Origin: Pseudoalteromonas sp. MSK9-3
GTDB taxonomy: Bacteria > Pseudomonadota > Gammaproteobacteria > Enterobacterales > Alteromonadaceae
DNA length: 64,000 nt
Reading direction: 5' to 3'
Assembly (NCBI RefSeq): GCF_003590335.1
Contig: NZ_MIET01000030.1
Span: forward strand, 1 to 64,000
Positions within the stretch are counted from its first letter, which is position 1. Each line of letters begins with the position of its first letter. A program made the translations under genes and the position numbers. Below, in pieces: positions 38,211 to 48,458 of this stretch. Below the pieces are notes generated by a model that saw only the letters and a list, made by a program, of their open reading frames with translations, did not search any database and had not been told where the DNA came from.

Positions 38211-39026
38211 ATGAGTGATCCAAAGTTTTATAAAGGACGGCCAGTCGAAGGCGAAGCATTAGACGAATTATTAAAAAATTGGCCAATCCCAGATGTCTCT
38301 GATGATCCAAAGAAATACGCAGGTCGGTCAACGGCTTTTGGGCAGCCTCTAGAAGAAGTATTTCAAAAGCCTGATGACAAAAAGAGTGCAGAGCCAGAAG
38401 CACAAGAGCCTGAATTTCCAACATTGACAATGGAAGAGCTGGAGCAAATTCGTCAGGATGCGTATGAAGAAGGGATCAAGCAAGGCCATGAGCAAGGTTA
38501 CATTGATGGTTTTGACAAAGGCGTTAGCGAAGGAAAAGAAGCGGGTTATAAAGAAGGCATAGAAATTGGCAAGCAACAAGGGTTAGATGATGCCAAACCT
38601 CTCATTGAAGAAAAATTACAGGTGCTATCCCAACTGGTAAATGATTTAAATGCACCATTGAGGCAAGTTGATGAGGCATGTGAAAAGCAGCTCGTTTACC
38701 TCGCCAATTTATTGGCGGAGGCCGTTATTTTCCAAGAGGTGACTACCAAGCCTGAGCTCATCTTATTAGCTTTGAAAAAAGCCATGGACGCATTACCCAT
38801 TGCTGAGCAAACCGTAAAAATTCACTTACACCCGGAAGATATAGAAATCGTCAAAATAGCGTATGGTGAGGAAGAGCTTGAAAAGCAGCAATGGCAATTA
38901 ATAGCGGAACCAACTTTAGATAGAGGGGGCTGTGAAGTTAAAACGACACAGTCTTCTATTGATATGACGTTAAAAACACGGATAAAAGAAATATTGGATA
39001 AATTCTTGCATGATAGTGGTATCTAG
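38211..39026 (+). CDS. fliH: Export regulator FliH
   Basis: 271 residues. The middle part (about 85-130) has glycine at every fourth position, as in GIKQGHEQGYIDGFDKG, the GxxxG helix repeats typical of FliH. The C-terminal half binds the ATPase FliI and resembles the peripheral stalk of F-type ATPases. It controls FliI and docks it at the export gate. Confidence 0.92.
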   Translation: MSDPKFYKGRPVEGEALDELLKNWPIPDVSDDPKKYAGRSTAFGQPLEEVFQKPDDKKSAEPEAQEPEFPTLTMEELEQIRQDAYEEGIKQGHEQGYIDGFDKGVSEGKEAGYKEGIEIGKQQGLDDAKPLIEEKLQVLSQLVNDLNAPLRQVDEACEKQLVYLANLLAEAVIFQEVTTKPELILLALKKAMDALPIAEQTVKIHLHPEDIEIVKIAYGEEELEKQQWQLIAEPTLDRGGCEVKTTQSSIDMTLKTRIKEILDKFLHDSGI

Positions 39027-39047
39027 TGATGATCATTGAATCCATAT

Positions 39048-40379
39048 ATGAGCCTAAGTAGTCCTTTCGCAGAGCGAATAGCACGTTATCAAAATCACAT
39101 CCCACAGTTCTCAGTACCCGTTGCAGGTAGCTTAACACGGGTTGTTGGGCTCACATTAGAAGCAAAAGGCCTGATAGCCCCGGTAGGTAGTCAATGTAAA
39201 ATCGAGACCATTAGGGGCTTTGTTGATGCTGAAGTTATTGGTTTCAATAATGACACGTTATATCTCATGCCCAATGACCATATTTCTGGTGTACTGCCCG
39301 GTGCGCGTGTTATTCCACAATTAAATGAAACAGGCTTACCAGTGGGAATGGGTCTTTTAGGTCGTGTAGTCGATGGGCTTGGACGTCCGTTGGATGGCCT
39401 AGGGAATATCGATGCACAAGAGACGTTAAAGTTTGCTCAAGAGCCAATTAACCCCCTTGCTAGACGGCCGATAAAAGAGCCAATGGATGTTGGAGTTAGG
39501 GCAATTAACTCAATTATTACAGTCGGACAAGGCCAGAGAATGGGGTTATTTGCTGGTAGTGGTGTGGGTAAATCTGTTTTACTAGGGATGATGACGCGCG
39601 GCAGTGAAGCGGATGTTATTGTTGTTGGCTTAGTTGGTGAGCGTGGCCGAGAAGTCAAAGAATTTATCGATGAAATCTTAGGTGCTGAAGGGCGAAAGCG
39701 TTCAGTGGTTGTCGCTGCACCTGCAGATGCATCACCTTTAATGCGTTTAAAAGGGTGTGAAAGTGCGATAACAATTGCAGAGTACTTTCGAGATCAAGGC
39801 TTAAGCGTATTGTTATTACTTGACTCGGTTACTCGGTATGCCATGGCGCAAAGAGAAATTGCGCTTGCGGTTGGAGAACCGCCAGCCACCAAGGGCTATC
39901 CCCCCTCGGTTTTTGCTAAATTACCTGCGTTGGTTGAAAGAGCGGGTAATGGGGGGGAAGGGCAAGGGTCGATCACCGCATTTTTTACCGTATTGAGTGA
40001 AGGTGACGATATGCAAGACCCTATCGCCGACGCGGCACGTGCTATTTTAGATGGTCATATTGTGCTATCACGAGAACTTGCTGATAGTGGACATTACCCC
40101 GCGATAGACATTGAGAAGTCAATTAGTCGTGTCATGCCACAGGTTGTGTCAGAAAGCCATATGCAACAAGCAAGGGTATTAAAACAGGTCTATTCTATGT
40201 ATCAGCAAAATAAAGACATGATCACGTTAGGGGCTTATCAGCAGGGCAGTGATCAAATGTTAGATCAGGCAATAAATATGATGCCAACAGTGAATGCTTT
40301 TTTACAGCAAGGTATGAAAGATGTATTAAATTACGATGAGTGTTTACAGGGGCTCGCACAATTATTGGGGCAAGGCTAA
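39048..40379 (+). CDS. fliI: Flagellar export ATPase FliI
   Basis: 443 residues from the ATG at 39048; an in-frame TTG at 39036 is possible. Walker A is GSGVGKS (about 170-176), Walker [20 protein letters not shown]; the F1-beta-like body and the C-terminal helices with [10 protein letters not shown] are complete. It energises unfolding and loading of export substrates. The stop shares its last base with the fliJ start (TAATG). Confidence 0.95.
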   Translation: MSLSSPFAERIARYQNHIPQFSVPVAGSLTRVVGLTLEAKGLIAPVGSQCKIETIRGFVDAEVIGFNNDTLYLMPNDHISGVLPGARVIPQLNETGLPVGMGLLGRVVDGLGRPLDGLGNIDAQETLKFAQEPINPLARRPIKEPMDVGVRAINSIITVGQGQRMGLFAGSGVGKSVLLGMMTRGSEADVIVVGLVGERGREVKEFIDEILGAEGRKRSVVVAAPADASPLMRLKGCESAITIAEYFRDQGLSVLLLLDSVTRYAMAQREIALAVGEPPATKGYPPSVFAKLPALVERAGNGGEGQGSITAFFTVLSEGDDMQDPIADAARAILDGHIVLSRELADSGHYPAIDIEKSISRVMPQVVSESHMQQARVLKQVYSMYQQNKDMITLGAYQQGSDQMLDQAINMMPTVNAFLQQGMKDVLNYDECLQGLAQLLGQG

Positions 40380-40822
40380 TGGCATCAGATAAATTAGCGC
40401 TACTTTACAAATTGGAAAGTGAAAAAGAAGAAAATTTGAAAGTAAATTATGTGCAAGCACAACAGCACCTATCAGCGAATCAGCAAAAGCTTAAAGGCCT
40501 TAATGATTTTCGGTTAGAGTATACACAGCAGTTACATTTAAAAGCACAGAATGGCTTACAAACGAGTGGCTTTAATCAGTATCAGGCGTTCATAAAAAAA
40601 ATTGAAGAGGCTATCAAACAACAGGCTTCTACGGTGATGACGGCACAGCAAGTTGTAGAACAGCGTAAGAAAATTTGGCTTGCTCAGCAAGTTAAAGCCA
40701 AAGCGATCGAAATGCTTATGAATAAACGCGCATTGGAAAAGCAAGCGCGTGTGAATAAAGCTGAACAAGTTATGCTAGATGAATTTGCAACAAATCAATT
40801 TATGCGTCGAAAAGCGAGCTAA
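40379..40822 (+). CDS. fliJ: Flagellar export chaperone FliJ
   Basis: 147 residues, start at the TAATG overlap with fliI. The protein is almost wholly helical and charged (LLYKLESEKEENLKVNY; KKIEEAIKQQASTVMTAQQV), a long coiled-coil hairpin as in FliJ, which works as the central stalk of the FliI ring. Sequence identity in this family is low; position and shape support the call. Confidence 0.88.
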   Translation: MASDKLALLYKLESEKEENLKVNYVQAQQHLSANQQKLKGLNDFRLEYTQQLHLKAQNGLQTSGFNQYQAFIKKIEEAIKQQASTVMTAQQVVEQRKKIWLAQQVKAKAIEMLMNKRALEKQARVNKAEQVMLDEFATNQFMRRKAS

Positions 40823-40824
40823 AT

Positions 40825-40840
40825 TGGCGTGTTAATTGCT
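40825..40840 (+). promoter_or_regulatory. Sigma-54 promoter of fliK operon
   Basis: TGGCGTGTTAATTGCT fits the RpoN pattern with full TTGC at -12. It sits in the 78-base gap between fliJ and fliK, 61 bases before the fliK start. Confidence 0.75.
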
Positions 40841-40900
40841 TAGATAAAATAAGTTATTTAATGTGCGGCCTTCTCTTGCCGTCCAAGTACAGGTGATTAT

Positions 40901-42865
40901 ATGCTCAATATGAAATCAGATTTGGCCTTACTCAATGCAGAATATTCTGAGCGACTCATTAGTGATGAGCAAAAAGCGTCAGAAGCTGATGAGGAGTTTG
41001 CTCATGAGTTAAGTAAGTATGAAGAGCATATAGCTTGTCAACACAAAGACAAGCATGAGGCAGCCTATGACAATGAAGCACATACTCAGAATCATTCAGC
41101 GGGTGAGGCCTCACGCTCTGGCGATGTAAAGTCTGGCGATGTTAAATCTGAGCAAGTGAAGGCGACGTCGGTTAATGAAGGGGATAATACAGACTTCTTA
41201 GCACAGATAAATGCCGCGCAACAACAAAGCACTTCTATACAAAATCATAGCGATGAAGAAAGTTCCGCTTCGACATCTCAGTTGTCGCAAGTCGCTCAGG
41301 CAATAGAAAAAGCGAAACAGGGACAAACCCAGCAAAGTATGCCTTCTATCGAAACGGATGAAGTTAAAAATTTGAATCGTGAATTGGTAGCAAAAGAGCA
41401 AACGGTTGTCTCGGGCAAAGATGAAAAGCAAATAATGGAAGTCTTTGCAAGTAAGCAAGGCGTTATAGATCCAAAAGTAGTTAACGCTTCTGATAAAGCG
41501 AATGCAGGGGTCGAGGAAGTTCAAGTAAAGGACATGACAAGTAAATCTGATGGGCGCACGTATTTAGATTCACTTTTAGCAAATAAAGAACAAACTCAAA
41601 AGGGCTCCATTGATGAGCAGTCTAAACATCAAGGCGGTGTAACAAGCGATGTATTAAATCGTAAAGATGAACACAAGATTGATGTTGATAATGTGAGTGC
41701 AAATAAGGCCAGCGCGAATGAACAAACCGCGGGTAAAAAGGGGCAACTCGATGGCACAGAATTGCGTATTACCCCACCTTCCTCTGATGCAAAGCCCACT
41801 GCACTGTTACAGAATATAGAGTCGACTCTGACTGATGAACTTGGCTATCCACAATTAAGTGGCACAGATAAAAAAGCACTACAATCGTTACTACGAGATG
41901 CCATTGAAAGCGGCAAGTTATCAAGCGAAGGCAAAAAGCAAGCTGAATTGACATTACAAGCGATGAAAAACTTAGACAATGAAAAGCTTGATAAAACGAT
42001 GCTTACTGGCGAAGCGGATCTGCCATCTGAAGTGGCTGTAGAGCAGCGCCAAGGCGAGACTAAGCCCATCGCAAAAAAAACTGATGCAGCACCGTCACCC
42101 TTGATCGCAGCAAAAGTAGGTGATGAGTCTTCTCGTAGTCATGAAATAAAGGCATTGCAAGAACAAAACCTTAAAGATCAACAAATAGTTGACGAGTTGA
42201 TATACAAACCAGATGCAGCTACGAATAAAGCGCCGGTTAGTACTCAGGTTGAACAATTGTTCAAAGCTGTAATGCAGCCTACTAATTCACAAATATATTC
42301 AACCCAAGTTCAGAGTAATACTGGTTTGAGTGATTTTAACACGACAATTCAAATGTTAGATTCAGTACAAAGTCAGCAAGTGAATCAAAATCAACAAAAT
42401 ATGTTCTCGGGTAAGGCCATGGCAGATCCTGAGGTTCAGCAAGCGATCAATATGGCACGCAATGATGCGGCTAAAGTACTACAAGAAAAAGTATCTATGA
42501 TGCTGAACTTAAACAACAAGCAGGCAGAAATACGATTAGACCCACCAGAGCTTGGTAGTATGCAGATTCGCATTAGGAGTGATGCGGAACAAGCTCAGGT
42601 TAACTTTGTGGTGCAAAATCAGCAAGCAAAAGAGGCACTTGAGCAATCTATGCCTAAACTGAAAGAAATGCTGGCTGAGCAAGGTATTGAATTAGGTGAA
42701 AGTAATATACAGCAAGAAAACTCAGGTGCTGAACAGGAACAAAGTGATAACAATCAACAACAAGGGCATTCAAAGCTTGCTAATCACAATGACGAAGCGC
42801 AAAATAGCCCACAATTGGTCACTAGCAGATCAGATGAAGGATCAGGAATAGATTACTATGCGTAA
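40901..42865 (+). CDS. fliK: Hook-length control protein FliK
   Basis: 654 residues. Residues 1-500 are low-complexity, rich in Gln, Asp, Lys and Ser, as in the ruler part of FliK; a short direct repeat (SGDVKSGDVKSE) is visible at about residue 72. The C-terminal domain (about 525-610) holds AEIRLDPPELGSMQIRI and VNFVVQNQQAKEALE, the conserved Flg_hook switch that turns FlhB specificity. Long for the family, which implies a long ruler region. Confidence 0.9.
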   Translation: MLNMKSDLALLNAEYSERLISDEQKASEADEEFAHELSKYEEHIACQHKDKHEAAYDNEAHTQNHSAGEASRSGDVKSGDVKSEQVKATSVNEGDNTDFLAQINAAQQQSTSIQNHSDEESSASTSQLSQVAQAIEKAKQGQTQQSMPSIETDEVKNLNRELVAKEQTVVSGKDEKQIMEVFASKQGVIDPKVVNASDKANAGVEEVQVKDMTSKSDGRTYLDSLLANKEQTQKGSIDEQSKHQGGVTSDVLNRKDEHKIDVDNVSANKASANEQTAGKKGQLDGTELRITPPSSDAKPTALLQNIESTLTDELGYPQLSGTDKKALQSLLRDAIESGKLSSEGKKQAELTLQAMKNLDNEKLDKTMLTGEADLPSEVAVEQRQGETKPIAKKTDAAPSPLIAAKVGDESSRSHEIKALQEQNLKDQQIVDELIYKPDAATNKAPVSTQVEQLFKAVMQPTNSQIYSTQVQSNTGLSDFNTTIQMLDSVQSQQVNQNQQNMFSGKAMADPEVQQAINMARNDAAKVLQEKVSMMLNLNNKQAEIRLDPPELGSMQIRIRSDAEQAQVNFVVQNQQAKEALEQSMPKLKEMLAEQGIELGESNIQQENSGAEQEQSDNNQQQGHSKLANHNDEAQNSPQLVTSRSDEGSGIDYYA

Positions 42866-42922
42866 CAACTGCTATGATATAAATAGAAACCTAGTGATTT
42901 TGCATCACTTTTAAGGATTGGT

Positions 42923-43447
42923 ATGGCAGAAGAAACAGATTTAGAGATAGAAGAAGCGGGTGGTGGGAAGAAAAAGCTCATCATTATCATTGCAGCAGTT
43001 GTTGTAATTTTGGGCGGCGTTGCTGGGTTTTTTCTGATGTCAGGGTCGGACGAGCCTGTTGAAACACTGGAAGAAGAAACGGCAATGGTGGAAACCCCAG
43101 CTTCTGGTGGAGCGACCGCTGAAACAGGTAGTGCACTTTATGTTGCAATGCCAAGGCCATTTGTTTTTAACGTACCGGGTGCAAGTCGCGATAGGATTGT
43201 ACAAATTAAGGTACAGCTCTTAGTCAGAGGAGATGGTAATGAGGAAATTGCAAAGAAGCATATTCCTTTGATTGAGGGCACACTTTTAAGTGTATTTTCT
43301 ACAACCACCGCAGATGAGTTGAGCACTAGCGCAGGCAAAGAAACGCTTAGATTAACCGCATTGGATAAAGTACAAGCGGCAATGGAAGGTGTCGAGGGTA
43401 GCAAAGTCGTTGAACGGGTTTTGTTTACTGGCTTTGTAATGCAGTAG
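42923..43447 (+). CDS. fliL: Basal body protein FliL
   Basis: 174 residues. One membrane segment at about 18-37 (LIIIIAAVVVILGGVAGFF) is followed by an acidic linker and a periplasmic domain (YVAMPRPFVFNV, VQIKVQLLVRG) related to stomatin/SPFH folds. It surrounds the stator and affects torque. A short AGTGAT/ATCACT hairpin lies in the gap before it. Confidence 0.92.
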   Translation: MAEETDLEIEEAGGGKKKLIIIIAAVVVILGGVAGFFLMSGSDEPVETLEEETAMVETPASGGATAETGSALYVAMPRPFVFNVPGASRDRIVQIKVQLLVRGDGNEEIAKKHIPLIEGTLLSVFSTTTADELSTSAGKETLRLTALDKVQAAMEGVEGSKVVERVLFTGFVMQ

Positions 43448-43459
43448 TGAGGGTTTACG

Positions 43460-44554
43460 GTGAGTGATTTATTATCTCAAGACGAAATTGATGCGCTATT
43501 ACATGGCGTTGATGAAGTTGAAGAAGAAGAAGTAGTCGATGGTGAGGACGGAGAGTCCTCTAACGCTCTACAATATGACTTTTCATCACAAGATCGTATT
43601 GTGCGTGGTCGAATGCCTACGCTTGAGATTGTTAATGAACGCTTTGCGCGCCATATGCGGATCAGCTTGTTTAATATGATGCGCCGAACGGCTGAAGTGT
43701 CGATTAACGGTGTTCAAATGCTGAAGTTTGGCGAGTATATCCATACGTTATTTGTACCGACTAGTTTGAATATGGTGCGTTTTCGTCCGTTAAAAGGCAC
43801 TGGTCTTATTACTATGGAAGCGCGTTTAGTCTTTATTCTCGTAGACAACTTCTTTGGTGGAGATGGGCGCTATCATGCAAAAATAGAAGGTCGAGAATTT
43901 ACTCCAACAGAACGCCGTATTGTTCAAATGCTCTTGAAAATTATATTTGAAGACTACAAAGAGGCGTGGGCGCCTGTAATGGATGTCTCTTTCGAATATT
44001 TAGATTCAGAAGTAAACCCTGCAATGGCTAACATTGTAAGCCCTACTGAGGTCGTTGTTATAAGCTCTTTTCATATCGAGCTTGATGGCGGTGGCGGCGA
44101 TTTTCATATTTCTTTACCTTACTCAATGCTAGAACCTATTCGTGAACTATTAGATGCCGGTGTGCAATCTGATACAGAAGATACGGACTTACGCTGGAGT
44201 AAAGCATTGCGTGATGAAATTATGGATGTTGAGGTTGAACTATCAACTCAATTACTTGAAGTAGACTTATCGCTAGAGCAAATTATGGGGCTAAAAACGG
44301 GAGATGTTATTCCAGTTGAAATGCCTGAACATATTACTGTTTTTGTTGAAGAATTGCCAACATACCGAGCAAAAATGGGTCGTTCTCGTGATAATATTGC
44401 TTTGCAGATTAGCGAAAAAATTAAGCGTCCAGAGTCTGTTAAATCTGAGTTACATGTATTTACCAAAGGTGGTAAAAAGTTGGACTCGGATGCAGAACTC
44501 GCAGAGTTAGAAGAAGATTTACACTTGTCTGATGGCGTAGACCTCGACTGGTGA
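43460..44554 (+). CDS. fliM: Motor switch protein FliM
   Basis: 364 residues, GTG start after GAGGG. The N-terminal CheY-binding peptide is LLSQDEIDALLHG; the CheC-like middle domain has NERFARHMRISLFN and GGDGRYHAKIEGREFTPTE; the SpoA domain at the C-terminus ends in the C-ring. It receives CheY-P and reverses the motor. Twelve bases after fliL. Confidence 0.95.
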   Translation: MSDLLSQDEIDALLHGVDEVEEEEVVDGEDGESSNALQYDFSSQDRIVRGRMPTLEIVNERFARHMRISLFNMMRRTAEVSINGVQMLKFGEYIHTLFVPTSLNMVRFRPLKGTGLITMEARLVFILVDNFFGGDGRYHAKIEGREFTPTERRIVQMLLKIIFEDYKEAWAPVMDVSFEYLDSEVNPAMANIVSPTEVVVISSFHIELDGGGGDFHISLPYSMLEPIRELLDAGVQSDTEDTDLRWSKALRDEIMDVEVELSTQLLEVDLSLEQIMGLKTGDVIPVEMPEHITVFVEELPTYRAKMGRSRDNIALQISEKIKRPESVKSELHVFTKGGKKLDSDAELAELEEDLHLSDGVDLDW

Positions 44555-44582
44555 TCATTGATTTAATAAAGGTTTAAATAGT

Positions 44583-44981
44583 ATGAGTGATGATCAAGAT
44601 ACAATGGATGAGTGGGCTGCCGCGTTAGCTGAAGCCGATGATACCGAGCAAGGTGGTGAACCCGAGTTAGCTGAACTTGATGAACTAACAGATGCGTCAG
44701 GTAGTTTATCGGCTGATGAAACTAGAAAGCTTGATACTATTTTAGATATCCCCGTAACCATCTCTATGGAAGTGGGTCGTTCAAAGATAAATATCAGAAA
44801 CTTATTGCAGCTCAACCAAGGGTCTGTGGTTGAATTAGACCGCGTTGCAGGTGAGCCGTTGGATGTATTGGTAAATGGTACTTTGATTGCGCATGGTGAA
44901 GTGGTTGTGGTAAACGATAAGTTTGGTATTCGTTTAACGGATGTGATCAGCCAAGTAGAACGTATCAAAAAGCTACGATGA
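44583..44981 (+). CDS. fliN: Motor switch protein FliN
   Basis: 132 residues. An acidic N-terminal stretch (1-50) is followed by one SpoA domain: ILDIPVTISMEVGRSKI, NLLQLNQGSVVELDR, FGIRLTDVIS. It forms the base of the C ring and binds FliH. The stop overlaps the fliO start by four bases. Confidence 0.94.
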   Translation: MSDDQDTMDEWAAALAEADDTEQGGEPELAELDELTDASGSLSADETRKLDTILDIPVTISMEVGRSKINIRNLLQLNQGSVVELDRVAGEPLDVLVNGTLIAHGEVVVVNDKFGIRLTDVISQVERIKKLR

Positions 44982-45382
44982 ACAGACTGCTATTCTTATT
45001 TGGCTTATTTCCCTGTGTGGCTTTATCTTCCACACAGACCGTAGGTCTAAGCTCTGAACTCGTATCAGTGGCCTTGTCTTTACTTATGGTTGTATTGTTG
45101 ATAATTGGTTTAGGCTTTTTTTTAAAAAAGCTGAATCCAAATATTGGGAATAATAGTGACTTTAAAGTTGTTAGAAGCTTGCCGCTTGGTACGAAAGAGC
45201 GTTTACTTGTTGTAGAAATTGACGGTAAGCAATTACTACTAGGAGTAACTCCACAAAATATCAATTACTTACATCAGTTAGATACCTCCCTAGAAGTACA
45301 AACAGCCCCCGCTTTTGCCAAAGAGCTCAGCCGCTTTTTAACAATGAACCATAAAAATAATAAGAACACTTCTGATGATTAG
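44978..45382 (+). CDS. fliO: Export apparatus protein FliO
   Basis: 134 residues. A hydrophobic segment at the start ([13 protein letters not shown]) may be a signal and a second one at about 30-50 ([19 protein letters not shown]) is the membrane anchor; a FliO domain ([26 protein letters not shown]) follows. It helps assemble the FliP ring. Overlaps fliP by eight bases. Confidence 0.9.
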   Translation: MNRLLFLFGLFPCVALSSTQTVGLSSELVSVALSLLMVVLLIIGLGFFLKKLNPNIGNNSDFKVVRSLPLGTKERLLVVEIDGKQLLLGVTPQNINYLHQLDTSLEVQTAPAFAKELSRFLTMNHKNNKNTSDD

Positions 45383-46115
45383 ATTATTCTTTATCGCGCT
45401 TTTGCTGATGATTTCACCTCATGTTGCAGCTGAAGGTATTGATGCTTTGAGTATTACGACCAATCCAGATGGTTCTCAAGAGTACTCTGTAACATTGCAA
45501 GTACTGGCAATAATGACAGCGATGAGTTTCATACCAGCCGCTGTGATTATGATGACGTCATTTACGCGAATTATTATTGTTTTGGCTATTTTACGTCAGG
45601 CGATTGGTCTGCAACAGTCCCCTTCTAATCAGATTCTGCTAGGTATGTCACTATTTTTAACGTTTTTTATTATGGCACCCATTTTTAGTCAGATAAATGA
45701 TAGAGCGGTCACACCTTACTTGAATGAAGAGATGACTTCGATTCAGGCATTAACGCAAGCAAAAGAACCGATAAAAACATTTATGTTGTCACAGACCCGG
45801 ATAAAGGATTTAGAGACATTCGCGAAAATTGCTGGTTACGATAAGCTAAATGCACCAGAAGACACACCGTTTATAGTCATTATTCCTGCTTTTGTGACCA
45901 GTGAGTTACAAACTGCGTTTATTATTGGTTTTATGTTTTTTATTCCATTCTTGATCGTTGATTTAGTGGTAGCGAGTGTATTGATGGCAATGGGTATGAT
46001 GATGTTATCGCCAATGATTGTTTCACTCCCTTTTAAAATTATGCTTTTTGTACTCGTTGATGGATGGGGTCTGGTGATGGGGACTCTCGCGCGTAGCTTT
46101 GGTTTGGGGACCTGA
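45375..46115 (+). CDS. fliP: Export gate protein FliP
   Basis: 246 residues, with a cleavable signal peptide ([19 protein letters not shown]) and then four membrane segments. FliP motifs include [34 protein letters not shown] and [20 protein letters not shown]. Five copies form the core of the export channel. Confidence 0.95.
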   Translation: MIRLFFIALLLMISPHVAAEGIDALSITTNPDGSQEYSVTLQVLAIMTAMSFIPAAVIMMTSFTRIIIVLAILRQAIGLQQSPSNQILLGMSLFLTFFIMAPIFSQINDRAVTPYLNEEMTSIQALTQAKEPIKTFMLSQTRIKDLETFAKIAGYDKLNAPEDTPFIVIIPAFVTSELQTAFIIGFMFFIPFLIVDLVVASVLMAMGMMMLSPMIVSLPFKIMLFVLVDGWGLVMGTLARSFGLGT

Positions 46116-46116
46116 T

Positions 46117-46386
46117 ATGGAACCTGAAGTATTTGTTGATATATTAAGTGATGCATTATTCTTAGTGATTAAACTTGTTGCGGCAATTGTACTTCCGGGG
46201 TTAACGATTGGCATAGTCGTCGCAGTGTTTCAAGCTGCGACGTCAATTAATGAACAGACGTTAAGTTTTTTACCTCGATTAATCATAACGATTTTAGCTC
46301 TTATCGCCGGTGGTCATTGGCTTACCCAAGAGCTAATGGACTACTTTAAAGGCATAGTATTACTGATCCCTGAAATTGCAGGTTAA
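46117..46386 (+). CDS. fliQ: Export gate protein FliQ
   Basis: 89 residues from the ATG at 46117, one base after the fliP stop. Two membrane helices (VIKLVAAIVLPGLTIGIVVA and FLPRLIITILALIAGGHWL), with ATSINEQTLSF between them, the conserved FliQ loop. Part of the FliPQR export core. Confidence 0.94.
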   Translation: MEPEVFVDILSDALFLVIKLVAAIVLPGLTIGIVVAVFQAATSINEQTLSFLPRLIITILALIAGGHWLTQELMDYFKGIVLLIPEIAG

Positions 46387-46387
46387 T

Positions 46388-47167
46388 ATGGAGTTTCCTT
46401 TTGCAATTATCATTCAATGGTTAAGTGATTTTCTATTACCGCTAGTACGAATTAGCTCGATGATTATGGTCATGGCAGGACTAGGAGCCCAAACGGTGCC
46501 AACTAGAATAAAGTTGGGACTTTCAGTAACAGTAACCTTTGCCGTAGTACCGGTATTACCTCCTTCTCAGTTTACCGAGCTATTTTCATTGTCTATGATT
46601 TTTGTCGTCATCCAGCAAATGATCATTGGGATTTCTATAGGCTTTGCATCTTTGTTGTTGCTGAACACTTTTATTATCGCGGGGCAGATACTGGCAATGC
46701 AGACAGGTTTAGGTTTTGCGTCTGTTGTTGACCCTGCAAATGGTTTGAGTGTGCCAGCCGTTGGTCAATTTTATCTTATTTTGGCGACTCTTTTGTTTTT
46801 TGTATTTAATGGCCATTTGATGATGTTACAGATGGTGGTATATAGCTTTGAAACTTTTCCGATTAATGGGCAATGGTGGGTAGTTGATAATTATTGGCAA
46901 ATAGTGAATTGGGGCGGATGGATGTTCACAACTGCGTTAGCTTTATCGTTAGCACCGTTAACTGCGATGCTCGTGATTAATATCTCATTTGGTATTATGA
47001 CCCGAGCGGCACCACAGATGAATATATTTGCCGTTGGCTTTGCGTTTACTCTAGTAGCAGGTTTGACAATTATATGGGCTACGCTGGGTAATTTTATTGT
47101 GCAATATGAGTTTCAGTGGCTGAAAACAGTTGAATTAATGTGTAACTTAATTGGGTGCTCGGTGTAG
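46388..47167 (+). CDS. fliR: Export gate protein FliR
   Basis: 259 residues from the ATG at 46388, one base after the fliQ stop. Several membrane helices; FliR motifs LGAQTVPTRIKLGLS, GISIGFASLLLL and ILAMQTGLGFASVVDPANG are clear. One copy completes the FliPQR complex. FlhB begins four bases later. Confidence 0.94.
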   Translation: MEFPFAIIIQWLSDFLLPLVRISSMIMVMAGLGAQTVPTRIKLGLSVTVTFAVVPVLPPSQFTELFSLSMIFVVIQQMIIGISIGFASLLLLNTFIIAGQILAMQTGLGFASVVDPANGLSVPAVGQFYLILATLLFFVFNGHLMMLQMVVYSFETFPINGQWWVVDNYWQIVNWGGWMFTTALALSLAPLTAMLVINISFGIMTRAAPQMNIFAVGFAFTLVAGLTIIWATLGNFIVQYEFQWLKTVELMCNLIGCSV

Positions 47168-47170
47168 TGT

Positions 47171-48301
47171 ATGGCAGAAGATTCAGGTCAAGAAAAAACA
47201 GAAGAGCCTACAGGGAAAAAAATTGAAGAGTCTCGAAAAAAAGGTCAAGTAGCTCGCTCGAAAGAATTAGGGACTACTTTTGTTCTGATTTTTTCGGCAA
47301 TTTCGCTGCTTATGTATGGGCCTGAGATTGGTAAAGGTCTATATAATATTATGGGCCGTGCATTAACGCTCAATCGGAACGAAACATATGATACAACAAA
47401 GATGTTTTCAATTTGGGGTGAAATGTTCTCTGAATTAATTTTTCCGATGTCTATGTTTGTTTTTATAATTGTTATCGCTGCTTTTATTGGTAATACGTTA
47501 TTAGGCGGTTTTAATTTTAGTTGGCAAGCGGCCGCTCCCAAGGCAAGTAAAATGTCACCAGCGAAGGGAATTAAACGAATTCTGGGGCCCCAAGCGGGTA
47601 TTGAACTAATTAAGGCTCTGTTGAAATTTGTACTTGTAGCTGGTTTTGCCATATTTCTCATCAATACGTTTTTTTATGAGATACTTCATCTCAGTGTTGA
47701 GCAAATACCAAGTAGTATTGTTCATGCGTTGGAGATTTTAGCGTGGATGTTTTTAGCGTTGAGCTGCACGCTTATCATTATTTCTGCAATTGACGCCCCT
47801 TACCAAAGCTACAATCATCATAAACAGCTTAAAATGACGCTTCAAGAAGTAAAAGATGAATATAAGAACTCCGAAGGTGATCCGCAAATAAAAGCGCGTA
47901 TAAGGCGGACACAGCGAGAAATGTCACAGCGCAGAATGATGCAAGATGTCCCTGATGCTGATGTGATTGTGACTAACCCGACACACTATTCAGTTGCGTT
48001 AAAGTACGATACCGAAAAGGCAGGAGCCCCTATTGTCATTGCTAAAGGGGTAGATGAACTCGCGATGCAAATTAGAAAAGTCGCCATAGGTAATGAGGTA
48101 CCTATTGTTGAATCTCCGGTTTTAACACGTTCTTTGTATCATACAACAGAAGTGGGACATCAAATACCCGATCAACTATTTACGGCGGTGGCACAAGTTT
48201 TAGCGTATGTTTTTCAATTAAAGCGCTTCCAAAAAGGTCGTGGAAAGCGCCCCACCGGTTTGAGTGATGACTTGCCTATTCCTAACGAATTAAAACACTA
48301 A
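47171..48301 (+). CDS. flhB: Export specificity switch FlhB
   Basis: 376 residues. N-terminal EKTEEPTGKKIEESRKKGQV, four membrane segments, and the self-cleavage motif N269-P-T-H272 in IVTNPTHYSVALKYD. The C-terminal cytoplasmic domain continues GAPIVIAKGVDELA. It controls the change from rod/hook to filament export together with FliK. A FlhB-tail-like paralogue lies at 60963-61259. Confidence 0.95.
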   Translation: MAEDSGQEKTEEPTGKKIEESRKKGQVARSKELGTTFVLIFSAISLLMYGPEIGKGLYNIMGRALTLNRNETYDTTKMFSIWGEMFSELIFPMSMFVFIIVIAAFIGNTLLGGFNFSWQAAAPKASKMSPAKGIKRILGPQAGIELIKALLKFVLVAGFAIFLINTFFYEILHLSVEQIPSSIVHALEILAWMFLALSCTLIIISAIDAPYQSYNHHKQLKMTLQEVKDEYKNSEGDPQIKARIRRTQREMSQRRMMQDVPDADVIVTNPTHYSVALKYDTEKAGAPIVIAKGVDELAMQIRKVAIGNEVPIVESPVLTRSLYHTTEVGHQIPDQLFTAVAQVLAYVFQLKRFQKGRGKRPTGLSDDLPIPNELKH

Positions 48302-48404
48302 TACTACTTTCTTGTCTCTAATACATGTGAGGAAGTCATGAACAGCATATTTATTAAAAAGTAAGGATGATTCTAAGAACGCAAGACTGTATTCATGAAC
48401 GATA

Positions 48405-48420
48405 TGGCGCGTAACTTGCT
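48405..48420 (+). promoter_or_regulatory. Sigma-54 promoter of flhA operon
   Basis: TGGCGCGTAACTTGCT matches TGGCACG-N4-TTGC with one change. It lies in the 157-base gap between flhB and flhA, 39 bases before the flhA start, and probably drives flhA-flhF-flhG-fliA. Confidence 0.75.
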
Positions 48421-48458
48421 TTAACTAGTCAGTGTCAAATTTTTGTAGTCAGTAAGCG

